Assembly: GCA_963792365.1 (NCBI GenBank)
Contig: CAWBVW010000001.1
Span: forward strand, 1 to 64,000
DNA: 64,000 nt
Reading direction: 5' to 3'
DNA from: JAOUGY01 sp963792365
GTDB taxonomy: Bacteria; Actinomycetota; Acidimicrobiia; Spongiisociales; ZC4RG35
A program made the translations under genes and the position numbers. Below the pieces are notes generated by a model, which made no database searches, was not told the DNA's origin, and saw only the letters and a list, made by a program, of their open reading frames with translations. Within the stretch, counting starts at the first letter, position 1; the number at the start of each line of letters is the position of its first letter. Below are positions 42,665-51,144 of this stretch, piece by piece.

Positions 42665-43456
42665 ATGCGATCGATCTGGAAAGGCGCCGTTTCCTTCGGC
42701 TTGGTCACCATTCCGGTTGGCCTGTATTCGGCCACGGAAGACCGGACCCCCAAGTTCAAGATGCTCCGCGAGAGTGACGGAAGCGCCATCAAGTACAAAC
42801 GGGTCGCCGAGGTCGACGGCGAAGAGGTCACTTGGGACGAGATCGTCAAGGGCTTCGAGGTCGAAAAGGGCACCTATGTGACCTTCACCGACGACGAGCT
42901 GGCCGCCGCGTCGCCGGGGGGTGGAGCAAAGCTGGTCGACGTCGTCCAGTTCGTCGCCGAGGAAGAGATCGACCCGATGTATTACAAGTCGTCGTACTTC
43001 TTGGCGCCCGAGAAGACCGGCATCAAGGCGTACAGGATCCTGGTCGACGCGTTGGAAAGCGGCGAGAAGGTCGGCATCGCCAAGGTCGCCATCCGCGACA
43101 AGGAGCAGCTCGCCACGATCCGTTCCAAGGACGGCGTGCTGGTGCTGGAGACGATGTTCTGGCCGGACGAGCTCCGGAGCCCTGCCTTCGAGGAACTCGA
43201 GATCGATGTCGACGTCCGCAAAGAGGAAGTCGAGATGGCATCGATGCTCATCGAGAACATGACGCGCCCGTTCGACGAATCCGATTTTGCGGACACCACC
43301 CGTGAACGGATCGAGGAGCTCGCTCAGAGCAAGTTGGAGGGCAAGGAGATCGTAGTGCCAGAGGCTCCGGAGCCCACCAAGGTCGTCGACCTTCTGGAGG
43401 CGCTCAAGGCTTCGGTCGAGGCCACCAAGGCCGGCAAGGAGAGGGCGGCGAGCTGA
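42665..43456 (+). CDS. ku: Ku-family DNA end-binding protein
   Basis: Bacterial Ku forms a homodimeric ring on broken DNA ends in non-homologous end joining. The 263-residue protein has the core pattern: RSIWKGAVSFGLVTIPVGLY, IKYKRVAEVDGEEV, VVQFVAEEEIDPMYYKSSYFL and PEKTGIKAYRILVDAL; a short C-terminal tail follows. It is convergent with the ATP-dependent ligase gene, six bases apart, which makes them a repair pair. Confidence 0.96.
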   Translation: MRSIWKGAVSFGLVTIPVGLYSATEDRTPKFKMLRESDGSAIKYKRVAEVDGEEVTWDEIVKGFEVEKGTYVTFTDDELAAASPGGGAKLVDVVQFVAEEEIDPMYYKSSYFLAPEKTGIKAYRILVDALESGEKVGIAKVAIRDKEQLATIRSKDGVLVLETMFWPDELRSPAFEELEIDVDVRKEEVEMASMLIENMTRPFDESDFADTTRERIEELAQSKLEGKEIVVPEAPEPTKVVDLLEALKASVEATKAGKERAAS

Positions 43457-43462
43457 TTCGGC

Positions 43463-44410
43463 TCAGGAGTCCGGTCCTTCGGACTCCCAGGTGATCAGCT
43501 CCACCGGGTCGGTGACAAAACCCTTGAAGACAGGGGCGCGAAGGTGATGGTCGTGTGTCCACTCGCGGTACTCCACCACGGCGACCAACATCGGTTCCAC
43601 CCACTTGGCCTGCCGCGGGATCGTCGGGTCCAGGGCGAAGGGTGACGTCGCTCTCTCCATCTCGTTCAGCGCGGCCCTGATGTGGCGCAACGCGTGGTCG
43701 TCGAAGCCCGATCCTGCAGACCCGACGAACCTCAGCACGCCGTCGTCCCACAGGCCCAACATCAGCGAGGCGAATGTGCTCGAGCGGCCTCGCTGTCCAG
43801 GTAGGTAGCCGCCAACCACAAAACGGGCCGACGTCCTGTGGACGATCTTCCGCCACTCCTCCGAGCGCACGCCGGGCCGATACCGGGAGCCGGCCTTCTT
43901 GGCCACGATTCCCTCGAGTCCGCGTTCTACCACGGCTGCGAACACCGCCTCACCGTGTTCTCGCGTCGCCGGGGACCTCACCATGTTGGATGGCACCACC
44001 TCGATCAGTCGATCCCACCGATCCTCGATCGGCTCGTCGACGAGAGGTGTGCCGTGGTGGAGGAGGTCGAACGCCATCAGCGTCAGCGGTACCTGCTCGA
44101 CGAGGGTTTGCGCCTTCGCCCCGCGAACGTTCATTCGCTGTTGCAGAAGGGAGAAGGACGGCACGCCATCATCGCCGAGGGCCACGATCTCGCCATCGAT
44201 CACGGTTGGGCGATCGAAGGCGAGCCGCGTGAACTCCGGATAGATGTCGTCCATCCGGAGGCCCCTCCGTGACCTCAGCGACACGTCGGCGCCATCGAAG
44301 GCAACGATGACCCGCACGCCGTCCCACTTCACTTCGAACCACCAATCGGGATGGTCGAACTGATGTGGCCAGCGAGTGGCCAGCATCGGCTCGTAGAGCG
44401 GGATGGTCAC
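43463..44410 (-). CDS. ATP-dependent DNA ligase (LigD ligase-domain-like)
   Basis: A 315-residue stand-alone ligase. The nucleotidyltransferase motif KWDG (adenylated Lys28 in WWFEVKWDGVRV), VIDGEIVAL, LMAFDLLH, EGIVAKKAGSRYRPG and EWRKIVH form motifs I to V, followed by an OB domain (FVVGGYLPGQRGRSSTFASLMLG). It lacks the polymerase and phosphoesterase domains of full LigD. With Ku it would seal double-strand breaks. ATG 44410 chosen. Confidence 0.94.
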   Translation of the reverse strand: MTIPLYEPMLATRWPHQFDHPDWWFEVKWDGVRVIVAFDGADVSLRSRRGLRMDDIYPEFTRLAFDRPTVIDGEIVALGDDGVPSFSLLQQRMNVRGAKAQTLVEQVPLTLMAFDLLHHGTPLVDEPIEDRWDRLIEVVPSNMVRSPATREHGEAVFAAVVERGLEGIVAKKAGSRYRPGVRSEEWRKIVHRTSARFVVGGYLPGQRGRSSTFASLMLGLWDDGVLRFVGSAGSGFDDHALRHIRAALNEMERATSPFALDPTIPRQAKWVEPMLVAVVEYREWTHDHHLRAPVFKGFVTDPVELITWESEGPDS

Positions 44411-44423
44411 CGTTCTTCGCCGG

Positions 44424-44885
44424 TCAGGATTCGAGGACCTGTCGCACCAACCGGTTCACGAGTCCGCCGTCGACGTCGTCCTTCCGCTCCTTCATGATCT
44501 GGCCGATCACCCGCCCTGCGGCCTTGGGGTCGCCTGCGACGCCGAGTTCTTCCACCGTCGCCCTCACGAGGCGCTCGGTGTCCTCTTCGCTCATCCTGCT
44601 GGGCAGCCATCTCGAGAGGTATTCGACCTCTTTCTGGTACTTGACGACCATCGGCTCGCCACGTTCACCGAGGGCCGAGTACTCCTCGATCGACTTCTGA
44701 TCTTTCTTGACCTGCGCGCTCATGACGGCCACATACAGGTTGTCGTCGACCTCGCCCTTGAAACCCGGTGCGGACTTGGCCAACAGGATCTCGGAGTTGA
44801 CCATACGGATCGTGTCGAGCCGTGGGCGATCGCCCGCCTTCATCGCTTCCTTCAGCTCGGCCCTCAACTCCTGTTCGATTGTCAT
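44424..44885 (-). CDS. GatB/YqeY domain protein
   Basis: A 153-residue helical protein of the YqeY family, homologous to the tRNA-binding tail of GatB: ELKEAMKAGDRPRLDTIRMV at the start and GRVIGQIMKERKDDVDGGLV near the end. A role in tRNA-dependent amidation is suspected but not proven. Its ATG 44885 overlaps the stop of the GDPD gene (ATGA); the ligase gene follows 13 bases later. Confidence 0.93.
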   Translation of the reverse strand: MTIEQELRAELKEAMKAGDRPRLDTIRMVNSEILLAKSAPGFKGEVDDNLYVAVMSAQVKKDQKSIEEYSALGERGEPMVVKYQKEVEYLSRWLPSRMSEEDTERLVRATVEELGVAGDPKAAGRVIGQIMKERKDDVDGGLVNRLVRQVLES

Positions 44886-45625
44886 GAACGCTCCTGTGTG
44901 TCGTGCGACGCCATCACGTCGACCAGATGACCGGGGTCGTCGGTGATGATCGCGTCCACCCCGGCTTCGGCAAACCGAATTGCGTCCTCGGCCTCGGTCA
45001 CCGTCCAGACCCCGACCCTCATGCCTGCCTGGTGGGAGGCGGCCACGGCGAGGCCGGCACCCCACAAGTCGAGCAGTCGCCACGATGGGGCGAGCACGGT
45101 GTGCCCGGCCGCGCCGGCGTGGTCAATCACGTCGACGAGCGGCATGTCGAGGTCGACGAGCAAGCCCGTCGCCACGCCCCCACTTCTGGCGCGTGCTGCG
45201 ATTCGATCGACCGTCGGCCAGTGAAAACTGGTGATCAGATCGCCGGGTCGAGCATGTTCCAGGACCTCGTCGGCTATGAGTCCGTCCTCGTCGAATCCGG
45301 GTTCGAACGGCGAGTTCTTGATCTCGAGGTCGAATCGACGATCGGGAAAGGCTGCCAGCGCCTCAGCTAGCATCAGCGGCCGCTGACCTTCGCCAAGCGA
45401 TACCGAGGACAGCTCGTCCCAAGTGGATTCCGATATGGTCAGGCCGCCGATGACCGGATCGTGCGAAAGCACGAGAACGCCGCAGGTCGTCTTTCGTACA
45501 TCGGTCTCGACCGTCTCGACCACGCCAAAGGCGGCGCCGAAGCCGACGGCGGTGTTGTCCGGGTGCTTGGCAGGCCATCCTCGATGACCCCAGATTTCGG
45601 GTGTGGGGGACGCCATGGTCGTCAT
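44882..45625 (-). CDS. Glycerophosphodiester phosphodiesterase family protein
   Basis: A ~247-residue TIM-barrel enzyme that hydrolyses glycerophosphodiesters to glycerol-3-phosphate and an alcohol. The family marks are WGHRGWPAKHPDNTAVGFG (HRG), VETDVRKTT with the Glu and Asp metal ligands, LSHDPVIG and, near the end, VWTVTEAEDAIRFAEAGVDAIITDDP. No signal peptide, so cytosolic. ATG 45616 is an alternative start. Coupled to yqeY. Confidence 0.92.
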   Translation of the reverse strand: MTTMASPTPEIWGHRGWPAKHPDNTAVGFGAAFGVVETVETDVRKTTCGVLVLSHDPVIGGLTISESTWDELSSVSLGEGQRPLMLAEALAAFPDRRFDLEIKNSPFEPGFDEDGLIADEVLEHARPGDLITSFHWPTVDRIAARARSGGVATGLLVDLDMPLVDVIDHAGAAGHTVLAPSWRLLDLWGAGLAVAASHQAGMRVGVWTVTEAEDAIRFAEAGVDAIITDDPGHLVDVMASHDTQERS

Positions 45626-45925
45626 TGTGGCATCGAGTCCGCCGAAACCCTCCGCGGTGGGTTTGCATTCACATGCGTGCATGCATCAAGCCACCGATTC
45701 CTCCACTGGGGGACCGAGGGTTCGGCGGGAATCAGAGACTCCGTCCAGAAAAAACCACGAAGAATCCATTGCACGTCGAACTAGGAGCCGGTAGCGTCGA
45801 GTCGTACACACGACATGACAAGAGCGTAGCCGCGTGCTCGCTCGTGAAATCTGGAACAAGATCCGGACCGCGCTGTCCGCCCCCAGTGGCAGCGCAACAC
45901 CGCACCCAAACCCCCAAGGATGGCC
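45626..45925. other. Divergent promoter region between GDPD and whiB genes
   Basis: 300 bases without a supported gene. It contains the self-complementary TGCATGCATG-type stretch at about 45680-45688 and ends with AAGGA before the whiB start. whiB genes commonly have long leaders, so transcription control is expected here, but no site can be named. Confidence 0.5.
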
Positions 45926-46243
45926 ATGGCAACTGCCAACATCACCAACGACGCCGTACGTTTCGCCACCCAGGGCATCTCGATCGCCACCGAATGGCGC
46001 GAGCTCTCCGCCTGTCGCGACTCCGACCCGACCCTGTTCTTCCCGATCGGATCGACCGGTCCCGCCATCGATCAGATCACGGAGGCAAAGGCCATCTGCG
46101 CCGGATGCATCGTCCAGGAAGACTGCCTCCAGTACGCACTCGAATCCAATCAGGAGGCGGGCGTCTGGGGCGGCTACGCCGAGGATGAGCGTCGCCGTCT
46201 CCGCAAGCGCTGGCTGGCCGAGCGTCGCCGTCGCTCGCTCTGA
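45926..46243 (+). CDS. WhiB-family iron-sulfur transcription factor
   Basis: A 105-residue actinobacterial regulator. The four cluster-binding cysteines are Cys30, Cys58, Cys61 and Cys67 (LSACRDSD, AICAGCIVQEDC), then GVWGG (79-83) and a basic C-terminus (RRRLRKRWLAERRRR). It binds a [4Fe-4S] cluster and the principal sigma factor, by family knowledge. Which Wbl subfamily it belongs to is not clear. Start ATG 45926 has AAGGA at good spacing; ATG 45920 is in frame. A strong terminator follows. Confidence 0.95.
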   Translation: MATANITNDAVRFATQGISIATEWRELSACRDSDPTLFFPIGSTGPAIDQITEAKAICAGCIVQEDCLQYALESNQEAGVWGGYAEDERRRLRKRWLAERRRRSL

Positions 46244-46262
46244 TCACAAGCCGAATTCGAGC

Positions 46263-46294
46263 AAACGGGGGCCGGTTTCAACCGGCCCCCGTTT
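46263..46294. terminator. Bidirectional terminator between whiB and the DUF3107 gene
   Basis: Perfect 14-bp stem AAACGGGGGCCGGT (46263-46276) and ACCGGCCCCCGTTT (46281-46294) with loop TTCA. It lies between two convergent genes and has A/T runs on both sides, so it can serve both. Confidence 0.85.
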
Positions 46295-46305
46295 CACATG
46301 GTGGA

Positions 46306-46527
46306 TCAGCCGAACCCGACCGTGGTCGGCGAAGCCTCGGTCTCGATCTCGACGAACCCGAAGCGATCCCTCGGGAAGCCGACCCTGCGGTGTTTGGCGT
46401 CCTCGAACCACAGCAACGCGGTGTCGCCAGCGAAGGCCTTCTCCACCGCCGCTTCGAAAGCACCGGCATCGTCGACCTCGAACTCGACCACCTTGCTGGT
46501 CTCGGCAATGCCGATGCGGACCTTCAC
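46306..46527 (-). CDS. DUF3107 family protein
   Basis: A 73-residue protein of the actinobacterial DUF3107 family (KVRIGIAETSKVVEFEVDD, ending in ETEASPTTVGFG). GTG 46527 is preferred because AGGAGA lies a few bases upstream and the family start is VKVRIGI; ATG 46557 is an alternative. Function unknown; it is a common partner of actinobacterial regulatory genes. Confidence 0.88.
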   Translation of the reverse strand: MKVRIGIAETSKVVEFEVDDAGAFEAAVEKAFAGDTALLWFEDAKHRRVGFPRDRFGFVEIETEASPTTVGFG

Positions 46528-46603
46528 TATGTTCTCCTGGAGTTGATGGGATGCCATCGTAGACCCCTTCCGAGCACGCCCTCCATGTCGTACCCTCTGA
46601 GCC

Positions 46604-47407
46604 ATGGGGAGACGGGCAAGAGCGATGATCGCAACCCTGGCGGTGGTGGCCGTTCCGGCTGTCACCATCCGCCTGCTCCACGGGTTGGCCGATCGGCGAT
46701 GGTTCCAAATCGACTACACCGACCTCGGAGGCTGGCTTGCTCGCACCAACCTTCCAGACGCGCTGACGGCGATAGCACGTCTGGCTGCGCTCGGCCTGGC
46801 CTACTACGTCCTGATCTCGACGGTGCTGTATGTCATCGCCGTGGCGTCCGGAAGCAGAAGCCTCCTCAGACTCACTCGACCACTGGCCATCCCGATCGTG
46901 AAGTCGCTCGCGGACCGAGTGATTGCCGGGTCCATAGCGATCGGGACGCTCGCCACGCCGCTTCTGGGCTCCACTCCCCCGCCAGACCTACGACCCGACA
47001 TCGCAGTGTCCGCCGACATCGCCGCCGACTACCTCCCACCCTCACGCCTCGTGGACGCGGTCGAGTCAGAGCGTCTCGGAAACCCGCCCGCTCCAGACGT
47101 CGTGTCGTTTACCGGGCGTCCGACGACGTCGTCACCCGTCGAAGCCGAGGAAGTCACCGAGAACCTCCCTGTGGGCGGTGTCGCCGAGGTGACCGTTCGT
47201 ATGGGGGACCACCTGTGGGGCTTGTCCGAGAGTCGACTGTTGCAGGCGATCGGTCGAATGCCACTCGATCACGAAGTGGCGCCCTACTGGCGTGAAGTGG
47301 TCGAGACGAACCGTGATCGAATCCGCAGCGGCAACCCCGATCTCATTCAGCCGGGCGAGGTCGTGATCCTGCCCGACCCGTCACCGTTCATCCCGGCAGG
47401 AAGCTGA
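46604..47407 (+). CDS. Membrane protein with extracytoplasmic LysM-like domain
   Basis: A 267-residue protein with three hydrophobic segments (about 8-28, 56-79 and 100-124) and a C-terminal LysM-like domain (VTVRMGDHLWGLSESRL ... YWREVVETNRDRI ... PDLIQPGEVVILPDP). LysM binds peptidoglycan, so a cell-wall role outside the membrane is likely. It is convergent with the yjbQ gene and overlaps its end by 20 bases. This arrangement (DUF-type membrane stretch, then LysM) is common in actinobacterial proteins. Confidence 0.82.
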   Translation: MGRRARAMIATLAVVAVPAVTIRLLHGLADRRWFQIDYTDLGGWLARTNLPDALTAIARLAALGLAYYVLISTVLYVIAVASGSRSLLRLTRPLAIPIVKSLADRVIAGSIAIGTLATPLLGSTPPPDLRPDIAVSADIAADYLPPSRLVDAVESERLGNPPAPDVVSFTGRPTTSSPVEAEEVTENLPVGGVAEVTVRMGDHLWGLSESRLLQAIGRMPLDHEVAPYWREVVETNRDRIRSGNPDLIQPGEVVILPDPSPFIPAGS

Positions 47408-47792
47408 GCCGGACCTGTCGGACCGGGTTGTCGCGGTTCAAGTCGACGAGCGTCACAGATTGCCATGTTCCCAGGGCCGGCGTTCCGGCAACTACAGGGA
47501 TCGACACGCTCGGCGAGACGATGCCTGGCAGGACGTGGTCGGCGCCGTGGCCGGGCGATCCGTGGCGATGTGCCCACCTCCCGTCTCGCGGCAGCATCTC
47601 GTCGAGCGCCTTGACCAGGTCGGCATCCGAGCCTGCTCCGCTTTCGATGATCGCCACGCCGCATGTGGCGTGCGGGACGAACACGTTCAGGAGACCGTCG
47701 CCCTTGTCCCGACAGAACAACACGACCTGCGATGTGATGTCGGCCACAACGGGCCGGCTACCTGTCCGGATCTCGAAGACTTCGCTGTCCAT
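47388..47792 (-). CDS. YjbQ / UPF0047 family protein
   Basis: A 134-residue protein of the YjbQ family, sometimes annotated as a secondary thiamine-phosphate synthase. Marks: NVFVPHATCGVAIIESG, then RDGRWAHRHGSPGHGADHVL and LGTWQSVTLVDLNRDN with the conserved His residues. The in vivo reaction is not settled. It overlaps the end of the LysM gene on the other strand. Confidence 0.92.
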   Translation of the reverse strand: MDSEVFEIRTGSRPVVADITSQVVLFCRDKGDGLLNVFVPHATCGVAIIESGAGSDADLVKALDEMLPRDGRWAHRHGSPGHGADHVLPGIVSPSVSIPVVAGTPALGTWQSVTLVDLNRDNPVRQVRLSFLPG

Positions 47793-47811
47793 GGAGGCAG
47801 GCTACAAGTCG

Positions 47812-47910
47812 GAACTGAGTACTAGGTACTTGGTACTGAGCAAGTACTAGGTACTGAGTACAAGGTACTGAGCACTCGGCGCCCGTACCGAATACCTCGT
47901 ACTCAGTACG
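47812..47910. repeat. Degenerate TACTAGGTACTGAGTA repeats
   Basis: About six imperfect copies of a 12-18-base word built from AGTACTAGGTACTGAGTA (for example 47816-47840, 47844-47858, 47862-47872, 47894-47908), some inverted. They lie upstream of yjbQ and downstream of prs. Not coding; GTAC self-complementary cores could form many small hairpins. Confidence 0.8.
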
Positions 47911-47927
47911 GCCGAACGTAGTTCGGC

Positions 47928-48899
47928 CTATACGTTGTCCCCGAGGAAGATCTCGGAGACCGAGGAATCCATGAAGATCGCCTGAAGGGCTTCGGCGACG
48001 ATCGGGGCGATCGACAGCACCGTGAGCTTGTCGAGTTGAAGGGCATCGTCGACCACCGGCAGCGTGTTGGTGACGATGACCTGATCGATCGGAGCATTCT
48101 TCAGGCGATCGACGGCGGGCCCCGACAGGATGGCGTGGGTGGCGGCGATCCTCACGCTCAGCGCTCCACGACCCCGAATCATCTCGGCGGCGTTGGCGAC
48201 CGTTCCGGCCGTGTCGATCATGTCGTCGACGATGACCACATGACGGCCTTCGACCTCACCGACGATGTCGAGCGCCTCCGACACGTTGTGGGCGTCGGGC
48301 GACCGTCGCTTGTAGACGAACGCCACACTGCCGTCGAGACGTCTGGCGTACTTCTCGGCACGTTTCACACCGCCCGCATCCGGCGAGACGATCGCCGTCG
48401 GTCCGTCGATCTGGTCCGACAGATAGTCGGTGATCAGGGGGATGGCGGTGAGGTGGTCGAACGGTTTCGGGATGAAGCCCTGCAACTGACCTGTGTGAAG
48501 GTCCACCGAGACGAGCCGGTCCGCTCCCGCCGTCATGTACAGATCGCCGATCAGCCGAGCCGTGATCGGCTCCCTCGGAAGTACCTTCTTGTCCTGTCGT
48601 GAATACCCGTAGAACGGCATGACCGCGGTGATCCGGCGTGCGGAAGCACGACGGAGGGCATCGATGATGATGAGCTGTTCCATGATGGCGTCGTTCATCG
48701 GATGACAATGACTCTGCATCACGAAGCAGTCGGCCCCCCGCACGCTCTCGTTGGGTCGGGCGTAGATCTCGCCGTTGGCGAACGTGGAACGTTGTAGCTC
48801 ACCCAGTCGCACACCAAGGAGGTCGGCGACGTCTTCGGCGAGATCGATGCTCGTGCCACCGGAAAAGAGCATCAGGCGATTGCGGCTGACGATGTCCAT
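47928..48899 (-). CDS. prs: Ribose-phosphate pyrophosphokinase (PRPP synthase)
   Basis: Makes PRPP from ribose-5-phosphate and ATP for nucleotide, His and Trp synthesis. The 323-residue class I enzyme shows SHCHPMNDAIMEQLIIIDAL, AVMPFYGYSRQDKK (flexible loop), SPDAGGVKRAEKYA, and the PRPP loop HVVIVDDMIDTAGT. Directly downstream of glmU on the same strand, 27 bases apart, a typical glmU-prs operon. Confidence 0.97.
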   Translation of the reverse strand: MDIVSRNRLMLFSGGTSIDLAEDVADLLGVRLGELQRSTFANGEIYARPNESVRGADCFVMQSHCHPMNDAIMEQLIIIDALRRASARRITAVMPFYGYSRQDKKVLPREPITARLIGDLYMTAGADRLVSVDLHTGQLQGFIPKPFDHLTAIPLITDYLSDQIDGPTAIVSPDAGGVKRAEKYARRLDGSVAFVYKRRSPDAHNVSEALDIVGEVEGRHVVIVDDMIDTAGTVANAAEMIRGRGALSVRIAATHAILSGPAVDRLKNAPIDQVIVTNTLPVVDDALQLDKLTVLSIAPIVAEALQAIFMDSSVSEIFLGDNV

Positions 48900-48926
48900 C
48901 AGCGAACCTCCGCGCCGGTCACGTTG

Positions 48927-50327
48927 CTACTGCTCCTTGTCGCCCTCCACGCGAGACCTACGGTAGCGCTCGGCCCTCCGGGCCGCATACCCGGCCACGT
49001 TGCGCTGTTCGGACCTTTCCACCGCGAGGTCGCCGGCCGCCACGTCGTCGGTGATGACCGAACCGGCACCGGTCACTGCGCCGTCGCCGATCGTCACAGG
49101 GGCAACCAGCATCGTTGAAGAGCCGATGAATGCTCCTTCGCCGATGACGGTTTCGTGCTTCTCGTAGCCGTCGTAGTTGCAGGTGATCGTCCCGGCTCCG
49201 ACGTTGGCGTCGCGACCGACCGTGGCGTCGCCCATGTACGAGAGGTGAGGCACCTTGGCGCCCTCTTCGACTGTGGTCTTCTTGAGCTCGACGAAGGTGC
49301 CGGCCTTCGCCGACGAGCGGAGCACGGCTCCCGGTCGAAGCGAGGCGTAGGGGCCGACCTCGCAGTCGGGACCGACATCGGCGCCTCTCAGGACTGCATA
49401 CCAAACTCTCGAACCCGTGCCGATGCGGCTGTCCTCGCAGAAGACGTCGGGTCCGACCACAGCGCCTGCCTCCACCTTCGACGTTCCCTGGAGGTGGCTT
49501 CCCGGGTAGATCACCGCCCCGGGCTCGACGACGACACCGGCGTCGATGTACGTGCGGCCCGGGTCGAGAATCGAGACGCCCTCGAGCATCAGCGCAGTGA
49601 GGATTCGATCCCTCGCCACGGCGGAAGCGGCCGCCAGTTGCTCGTGGGTGTTGATGCCGGCGACCAGGGACTCGTCCACCACCATGGCCGCCACGACCTG
49701 GCCACGTCCCGCGACCTTGCCCACGACGTCCGTGACGTAGAGCTCGGACTGAGCGTTCTCGGGCTGCAGCGTCTCGAGGTCGGATGCCAGCGTGCTCCCG
49801 TCGAACACATACATCCCGGCGTTGATCTCCCTGATGGAGCGGAGGGCGTCGTCGGCGTCGCGGTGTTCGACGATCCCGGTGACCCCATCTCCGTCTCGAA
49901 CGATGCGTCCGTACCCGGTGGGATCGTCCACCTCGGCTGTGAGCATCGTCACTCCGGCCGCACGATCCTCGTGATGGGTGAGCAGAGATGAGAGGGCCTC
50001 AGCGGTGACGAGGGGCGTGTCACCTGGGAGCACCATCACTGCCATGTCGCTTACATCACCCAGATGGGAGAGCGCGATCTGCGTCGCGTGGCCCGTGCCG
50101 TTGCGCAGTTCCTGGACGCACCATTGAACGCCCTCGGGCAGGATCTCGGTGACCTGTTCGGCGCCGTGACCCACCACCACCATCAGGCGTTCGGGCTTGG
50201 TCGCCAGAACGGCGTCGATCACCCACGAGAGCATCGGTCTCCCGGCCACGCGGTGCATGACCTTCGGCTGCTCCGACTTCATTCTGGTGCCCTGGCCTGC
50301 CGCGAGAACGACGGCTACATGGCTCAT
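48927..50327 (-). CDS. glmU: Bifunctional GlmU (GlcNAc-1-P uridyltransferase / GlcN-1-P acetyltransferase)
   Basis: Makes UDP-GlcNAc for the cell wall. The 466-residue protein has an N-terminal nucleotidyltransferase (VVLAAGQGTRMKS at 6-18) and a C-terminal left-handed beta-helix acetyltransferase (SYMGDATVG, CNYDGYEKHET). ATG 50327 has GGGGAG four bases upstream; reading upstream in the same frame enters the tRNA-Gln gene and is not coding. Followed by prs. Confidence 0.97.
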   Translation of the reverse strand: MSHVAVVLAAGQGTRMKSEQPKVMHRVAGRPMLSWVIDAVLATKPERLMVVVGHGAEQVTEILPEGVQWCVQELRNGTGHATQIALSHLGDVSDMAVMVLPGDTPLVTAEALSSLLTHHEDRAAGVTMLTAEVDDPTGYGRIVRDGDGVTGIVEHRDADDALRSIREINAGMYVFDGSTLASDLETLQPENAQSELYVTDVVGKVAGRGQVVAAMVVDESLVAGINTHEQLAAASAVARDRILTALMLEGVSILDPGRTYIDAGVVVEPGAVIYPGSHLQGTSKVEAGAVVGPDVFCEDSRIGTGSRVWYAVLRGADVGPDCEVGPYASLRPGAVLRSSAKAGTFVELKKTTVEEGAKVPHLSYMGDATVGRDANVGAGTITCNYDGYEKHETVIGEGAFIGSSTMLVAPVTIGDGAVTGAGSVITDDVAAGDLAVERSEQRNVAGYAARRAERYRRSRVEGDKEQ

Positions 50328-50404
50328 GTTTCTCCCCTGATCGCTGGCCCGCGCAGTACCCGCACACCGCGGACGCGTCATCCACACCGGTTGGGTGTCA
50401 TGGG

Positions 50405-50476
50405 CTGGGGGGACAGGACTCGAACCCGTACTGACGGGACCAAAACCCGTAGTGCTGCCAGTTACACCACCCCCCA
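50405..50476 (-). tRNA. tRNA-Gln (anticodon TTG)
   Basis: 72 bases: acceptor TGGGGGG/CCCCCCA with discriminator G, anticodon arm ACGGG-TTTTGGT-CCCGT with anticodon TTG, T-arm ACGGG-TTCGAGT-CCTGT. The second tRNA-Gln of the window, decoding CAA. Upstream of glmU on the same strand. Confidence 0.94.
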
Positions 50477-50646
50477 AAGGTGGCTCGAGACAGCTTACCG
50501 ACCTCGACACGGTGTCCACGAGATTGCATGGTCTGGCTACGTGCCGGCCGACGCGCTCGGGACGACGGGCTCCCCCTCGAAACGCAAGAGTGCCGAAGCC
50601 GCCACACGAGGCCTCGCAGATCACCTTCAAGACTTCCCAATGCCAG

Positions 50647-51030
50647 CTACTCCAGCAACCACCCAATGATTGGGCCGAAGAGGTTCAGTACCAACGATGC
50701 CGCGGCGACGACGTACCCGATGACGACCGGGACGCGGCCATCGGCCAGGCCCAGATGTACCGCTCGACGGCCGAACCAAACGGCCGGAATAGTTGGGGCG
50801 ACCAGGAGCAGCAAAGCGGGGAGGCCGGCGGTCAGCACGGCGCCGATGGGTGCGGTCGCAGTACCGGACTCATATCCCTGAAGAGTGAACAACCACTCGC
50901 CAAGCACCATCGCAGCCACGAACGCCACGGGCATCGCGACCACCGAGATCCACGCCACGCGTAGTGCCCGTCTGGCACCTTCGATCGGCTGGCGCCGACT
51001 CTCGAGAGAAGGACCGCTCGCAGTCGACAT
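50647..51030 (-). CDS. Small membrane protein of unknown function
   Basis: A 127-residue protein with three to four hydrophobic segments (about 27-46, 57-83 and 101-125) and a cytosolic basic start. No recognised family. A GGAGA-like site lies before ATG 51030. The gene stands between tRNA-Gln and ispE, on the same strand. Confidence 0.65.
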   Translation of the reverse strand: MSTASGPSLESRRQPIEGARRALRVAWISVVAMPVAFVAAMVLGEWLFTLQGYESGTATAPIGAVLTAGLPALLLLVAPTIPAVWFGRRAVHLGLADGRVPVVIGYVVAAASLVLNLFGPIIGWLLE

Positions 51031-51144
51031 TGCAGTCTCCTTTCGGATCCAATATCTGATTCACACGATCGAACTGCAAGAGACCAACGTCACCGGCCGC
51101 CGCCGACGACTCCCCTCACACTCTCACCTGTACAAATCAGGAGG

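Noticed and set aside
50327..50666. Upstream in-frame extension of glmU
   Set aside because: It would read through the tRNA-Gln gene; ATG 50327 has a good ribosome-binding site and the family start.
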